This document shows positions 4,527-6,567 of a stretch of DNA of 6,567 nucleotides, one piece after another. The DNA is taken from the NCBI GenBank assembly GCA_028705905.1, contig JAQWCP010000093.1:1-6567 (forward strand), given 5' to 3'. The first letter of the stretch is position 1. Each line of letters begins with the position of its first letter. Source of the stretch: Oscillospiraceae bacterium (GTDB lineage: Bacteria; Bacillota; Clostridia; Oscillospirales; Oscillospiraceae). The notes under the pieces are model-generated. The model was not told the origin of the DNA and did no database searches. It saw nothing but the letters and a program-made list of their open reading frames with translations. A program made the translations under genes and the position numbers.

Positions 4527-6419
4527 ATGGACTTTCACGCGGGGACATATGATATTGCAGTAATTGGCGCCGGCCACGCCGGCATCGAAGCGGCCCTGGC
4601 CGCCGCCCGGCTTGGCCTTGAAACCATATGCTTTACCATCAATTTAGACGCAGTGGGCAACATGCCCTGCAACCCCGCCATTGGCGGGACTGGCAAAGGC
4701 CACCTGGTGCGTGAGCTGGACGCGCTGGGCGGTGAAATGGGAAGGGCCGCCGACCTGGCCTGCATCCAGTACCGCGTGTTGAACCGGGGCAAAGGGCCTG
4801 CCGTTCACTCCTTGCGGGCCCAGGCAGACCGCCGGGAATACCAGAATATCATGAAGCATACGCTGGAGCTGCAAGAACACTTATCCATCAAGCAAGCGGA
4901 AGTAATGGAGATTTTGACAGAACACGGCGCTGTCTCCGGCGTCCGAACCCAGACCGGCGCGACCTATGGGGTCAAAGCGGCCATTATCTGCTCCGGCACC
5001 TATTTAAAGGGGCGCACCATCATTGGAGACGTCACACGAGAAGGCGGACCGGATGGTATGTTCGCTTCCGTGGGTTTGTCTGCCTGTTTGAAAAATCTGG
5101 GGCTTACCCTGCGTCGGTTTAAAACTGGTACCCCACCCCGGGTGAACGCCCGCTCGGTGGATTTTTCCAAAATGGAGCCTCAGCCAGGGGACGAGCAACC
5201 CACCCCCTTCTCCTTTGAAACAAAAACCCCTTTGAAAAATCAGGCCATCTGCCACCTGATTTATACCAATGAACAAACCCACAGCATCATTCGCGCCAAC
5301 TTGGACCGCTCTCCCCTTTATTCCGGCCTGATCGACGGGATTGGCCCCCGCTATTGTCCCTCCATTGAAGATAAGGTGGTGCGCTTTTCCGACAAACCCC
5401 GCCACCAACTTTTTGTGGAACCCATGGGGCTGGAAACGGAAGAGTTATATATCCAAGGGTTTTCTTCTTCTTTGCCGGAAGATGTACAAATACAAATGCT
5501 TCACACACTTCCCGGCTTGGAGCGGGCGGAAATGACCCGCCCCGCCTACGCCATCGAATATGACTGTTTGGACCCTCTGGAGCTGCTGCCCACGTTGGAG
5601 CATAAAAAGATAAGGTGCTTATATGGCGCCGGCCAGTTCAACGGCTCCTCCGGTTACGAGGAAGCGGCGGTACAGGGGTTTATAGCCGGGGTCAACGCGG
5701 CGCTGCAAATTCTAAAAAAGCCCCCCATGGTCATTGACCGAAGCCAGGGATATATCGGCGTGCTGATCGATGACCTGGTGACAAAGGGAACCAACGAACC
5801 TTACCGCATGATGACCGCCCGGACAGAATACCGGCTGCTCCACCGACAGGACAACGCAGATTTTCGTATGACGCCAATTGGATATGCCATCGGTCTGGTC
5901 TCTGAACAACGGTATCAGGCTGTTTTGAGTAAATATCAACGGGTGGATGAAGAAATTCGTCGTTTGGAGAAAACCGGGGTTTCCGCCTCCCCTGGGTTAA
6001 ACGCCTTGCTGGACGAGAAAAAAGAGCCGCCGGTGAAAAACAGCGCCCGGCTCATCGACCTTCTGCGCCGACCTAGGATCACTTATGAAGATTTGCAGCC
6101 TTTTGACAAAACCAGAGAAGATTTGCCGAAGGATGTTACAGAACAAGTGGAGATCACTGTAAAATACGAAGGATATATCAAGCGGCAGACCCGACAATTG
6201 GAAGAATTTCAGCGGATGGAGTCTCATCTTCTGCCGGAAGATCTGGATTATCTGCTTTTGCAGGGGCTGCGGCTGGAAGCGCGGCAAAAATTACAAAAGA
6301 TCCGCCCGTTCAATCTGGGACAGGCATCCCGCATTTCTGGCGTTTCCCCCGGGGATATCACAGCATTGATGATCTTTTTGGAACATCGTTCAGAGGAGCA
6401 AAGAAATGAAAGCCATTGA
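4527..6419 (+). CDS. mnmG: tRNA uridine-5-carboxymethylaminomethyl modification enzyme MnmG (GidA)
   Basis: 630 residues. With MnmE it installs the 5-(carboxymethyl)aminomethyl group on U34 of tRNAs reading two-codon boxes, using FAD, NADH and methylene-tetrahydrofolate. The N-terminal FAD site reads DIAVIGAGHAGIEAA (9-23), followed by NMPCNPAIGGTGKGHLVRE (Cys48) and QYRVLNRGKGPAVHSLRAQ. FKTGTPPRV and GPRYCPSIEDKVVRF (Cys277) follow; the two cysteines correspond to the catalytic pair of the family. ESSGYEEA-like wording appears as NGSSGYEEAAVQG, then RTEYRLLHRQDNADFR. The C-terminal helical domain that contacts MnmE ends with RISGVSPGDITALMIFL. Length is normal. The frame extends upstream to a TTG at 4500, but AGGAGG (4511-4516) sits ten bases ahead of the ATG at 4527, which also matches the family N-terminus. 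No promoter was seen in the 47-base gap, so it is probably read with the preceding gene. It is not beside mnmE or rsmG as is usual. Confidence 0.98.
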   Translation: MDFHAGTYDIAVIGAGHAGIEAALAAARLGLETICFTINLDAVGNMPCNPAIGGTGKGHLVRELDALGGEMGRAADLACIQYRVLNRGKGPAVHSLRAQADRREYQNIMKHTLELQEHLSIKQAEVMEILTEHGAVSGVRTQTGATYGVKAAIICSGTYLKGRTIIGDVTREGGPDGMFASVGLSACLKNLGLTLRRFKTGTPPRVNARSVDFSKMEPQPGDEQPTPFSFETKTPLKNQAICHLIYTNEQTHSIIRANLDRSPLYSGLIDGIGPRYCPSIEDKVVRFSDKPRHQLFVEPMGLETEELYIQGFSSSLPEDVQIQMLHTLPGLERAEMTRPAYAIEYDCLDPLELLPTLEHKKIRCLYGAGQFNGSSGYEEAAVQGFIAGVNAALQILKKPPMVIDRSQGYIGVLIDDLVTKGTNEPYRMMTARTEYRLLHRQDNADFRMTPIGYAIGLVSEQRYQAVLSKYQRVDEEIRRLEKTGVSASPGLNALLDEKKEPPVKNSARLIDLLRRPRITYEDLQPFDKTREDLPKDVTEQVEITVKYEGYIKRQTRQLEEFQRMESHLLPEDLDYLLLQGLRLEARQKLQKIRPFNLGQASRISGVSPGDITALMIFLEHRSEEQRNESH

Positions 6420-6567
6420 TCTGACACATCTCATCACCCCTCAAATGCCCGTTTACCCCGGCTGCAAAGCGCCTATTTTCTCCCCTGCCACCACCTTGGG
6501 AGCCGACGGATTTCGGGAGACGCGCCTTCAATTCGACTCTCATACAGGCACGCATATGGATGCACCC
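6406..6567 (+). CDS. Cyclase / kynurenine formamidase-family hydrolase (N-terminal 54 codons)
   Basis: The visible part begins MKAIDLTHLITPQMPVYPG, the typical opening of the cyclase (PF04199-type) family, and reaches the metal-binding signature SHTGTHMDAP (His46, His50, Asp52) at the window edge. Members hydrolyse amide or similar bonds with a Zn or Mn centre; kynurenine formamidase is the best known, but many clostridial members have no assigned substrate. AGAGGAG (6392-6398) precedes ATG by seven bases. The gene starts 14 bases inside the end of mnmG, so its translation is probably coupled to mnmG. The rest lies outside the window, so intactness is unknown. Confidence 0.9.
   Translation, partial: MKAIDLTHLITPQMPVYPGCKAPIFSPATTLGADGFRETRLQFDSHTGTHMDAP

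Noticed and set aside
5004..5408. Minus-strand frame of 134 codons inside mnmG
   Set aside because: It is antisense to conserved MnmG sequence, with no domain pattern.

Overview
The window looks like a chromosome segment from a Gram-positive clostridial bacterium, probably an Oscillospiraceae/Ruminococcaceae-type gut anaerobe. This is inferred from the compact rpmH-rnpA-yidD-yidC-jag order, the single-core YidC without the large proteobacterial periplasmic domain, the wording of the RnpA N-terminus (SLKKNHEFRRLYARGKS) and strong GGAGG ribosome sites. Base composition is intermediate. No RNA genes, insertion sequences, CRISPR arrays or phage genes were seen.

Left half, minus strand (about 2464 down to 1): a consensus promoter (TTGACA-18-TATAAT) drives rpmH (L34), rnpA (RNase P protein), yidD, yidC and a jag/khpB-like gene, packed with 4 to 21 base junctions except for a 104-base gap between rpmH and rnpA that holds a GC-rich hairpin. 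This is the classic cluster beside the replication origin. It joins tRNA 5' processing (RnpA), ribosome assembly (L34) and membrane protein insertion (YidD, YidC). The Jag-like protein stops after 101 residues, before the GXXG core of its KH domain, and its TGA overlaps a new ATG (ATGA) that may open the next gene, possibly mnmE.

Centre (2295-2730): a 436-base intergenic region with two divergent, near-perfect promoters. In most Firmicutes dnaA and oriC lie on the far side of rpmH; here there is no dnaA and no DnaA-box cluster. The rightward leader contains three short mutually complementary segments and a small leucine-rich reading frame.

Right half, plus strand (2537-6567): a NYN-domain (PIN-like) putative RNase with a C-terminal OST-HTH/LOTUS-like domain, ending in a strong intrinsic terminator; then a probable operon of a membrane-anchored metallophosphoesterase, mnmG (tRNA wobble-uridine modification) and the first 54 codons of a cyclase/kynurenine-formamidase-family hydrolase. 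mnmG is usually next to mnmE downstream of jag on the other arm of this cluster, so its location here, facing away, marks a rearranged origin-type neighbourhood.

Most genes are ordinary housekeeping. The points worth a second look are the shortened Jag protein with its coupled junction, the missing dnaA, the attenuator-like leader ahead of the NYN gene, and the probable TTG start of rnpA.
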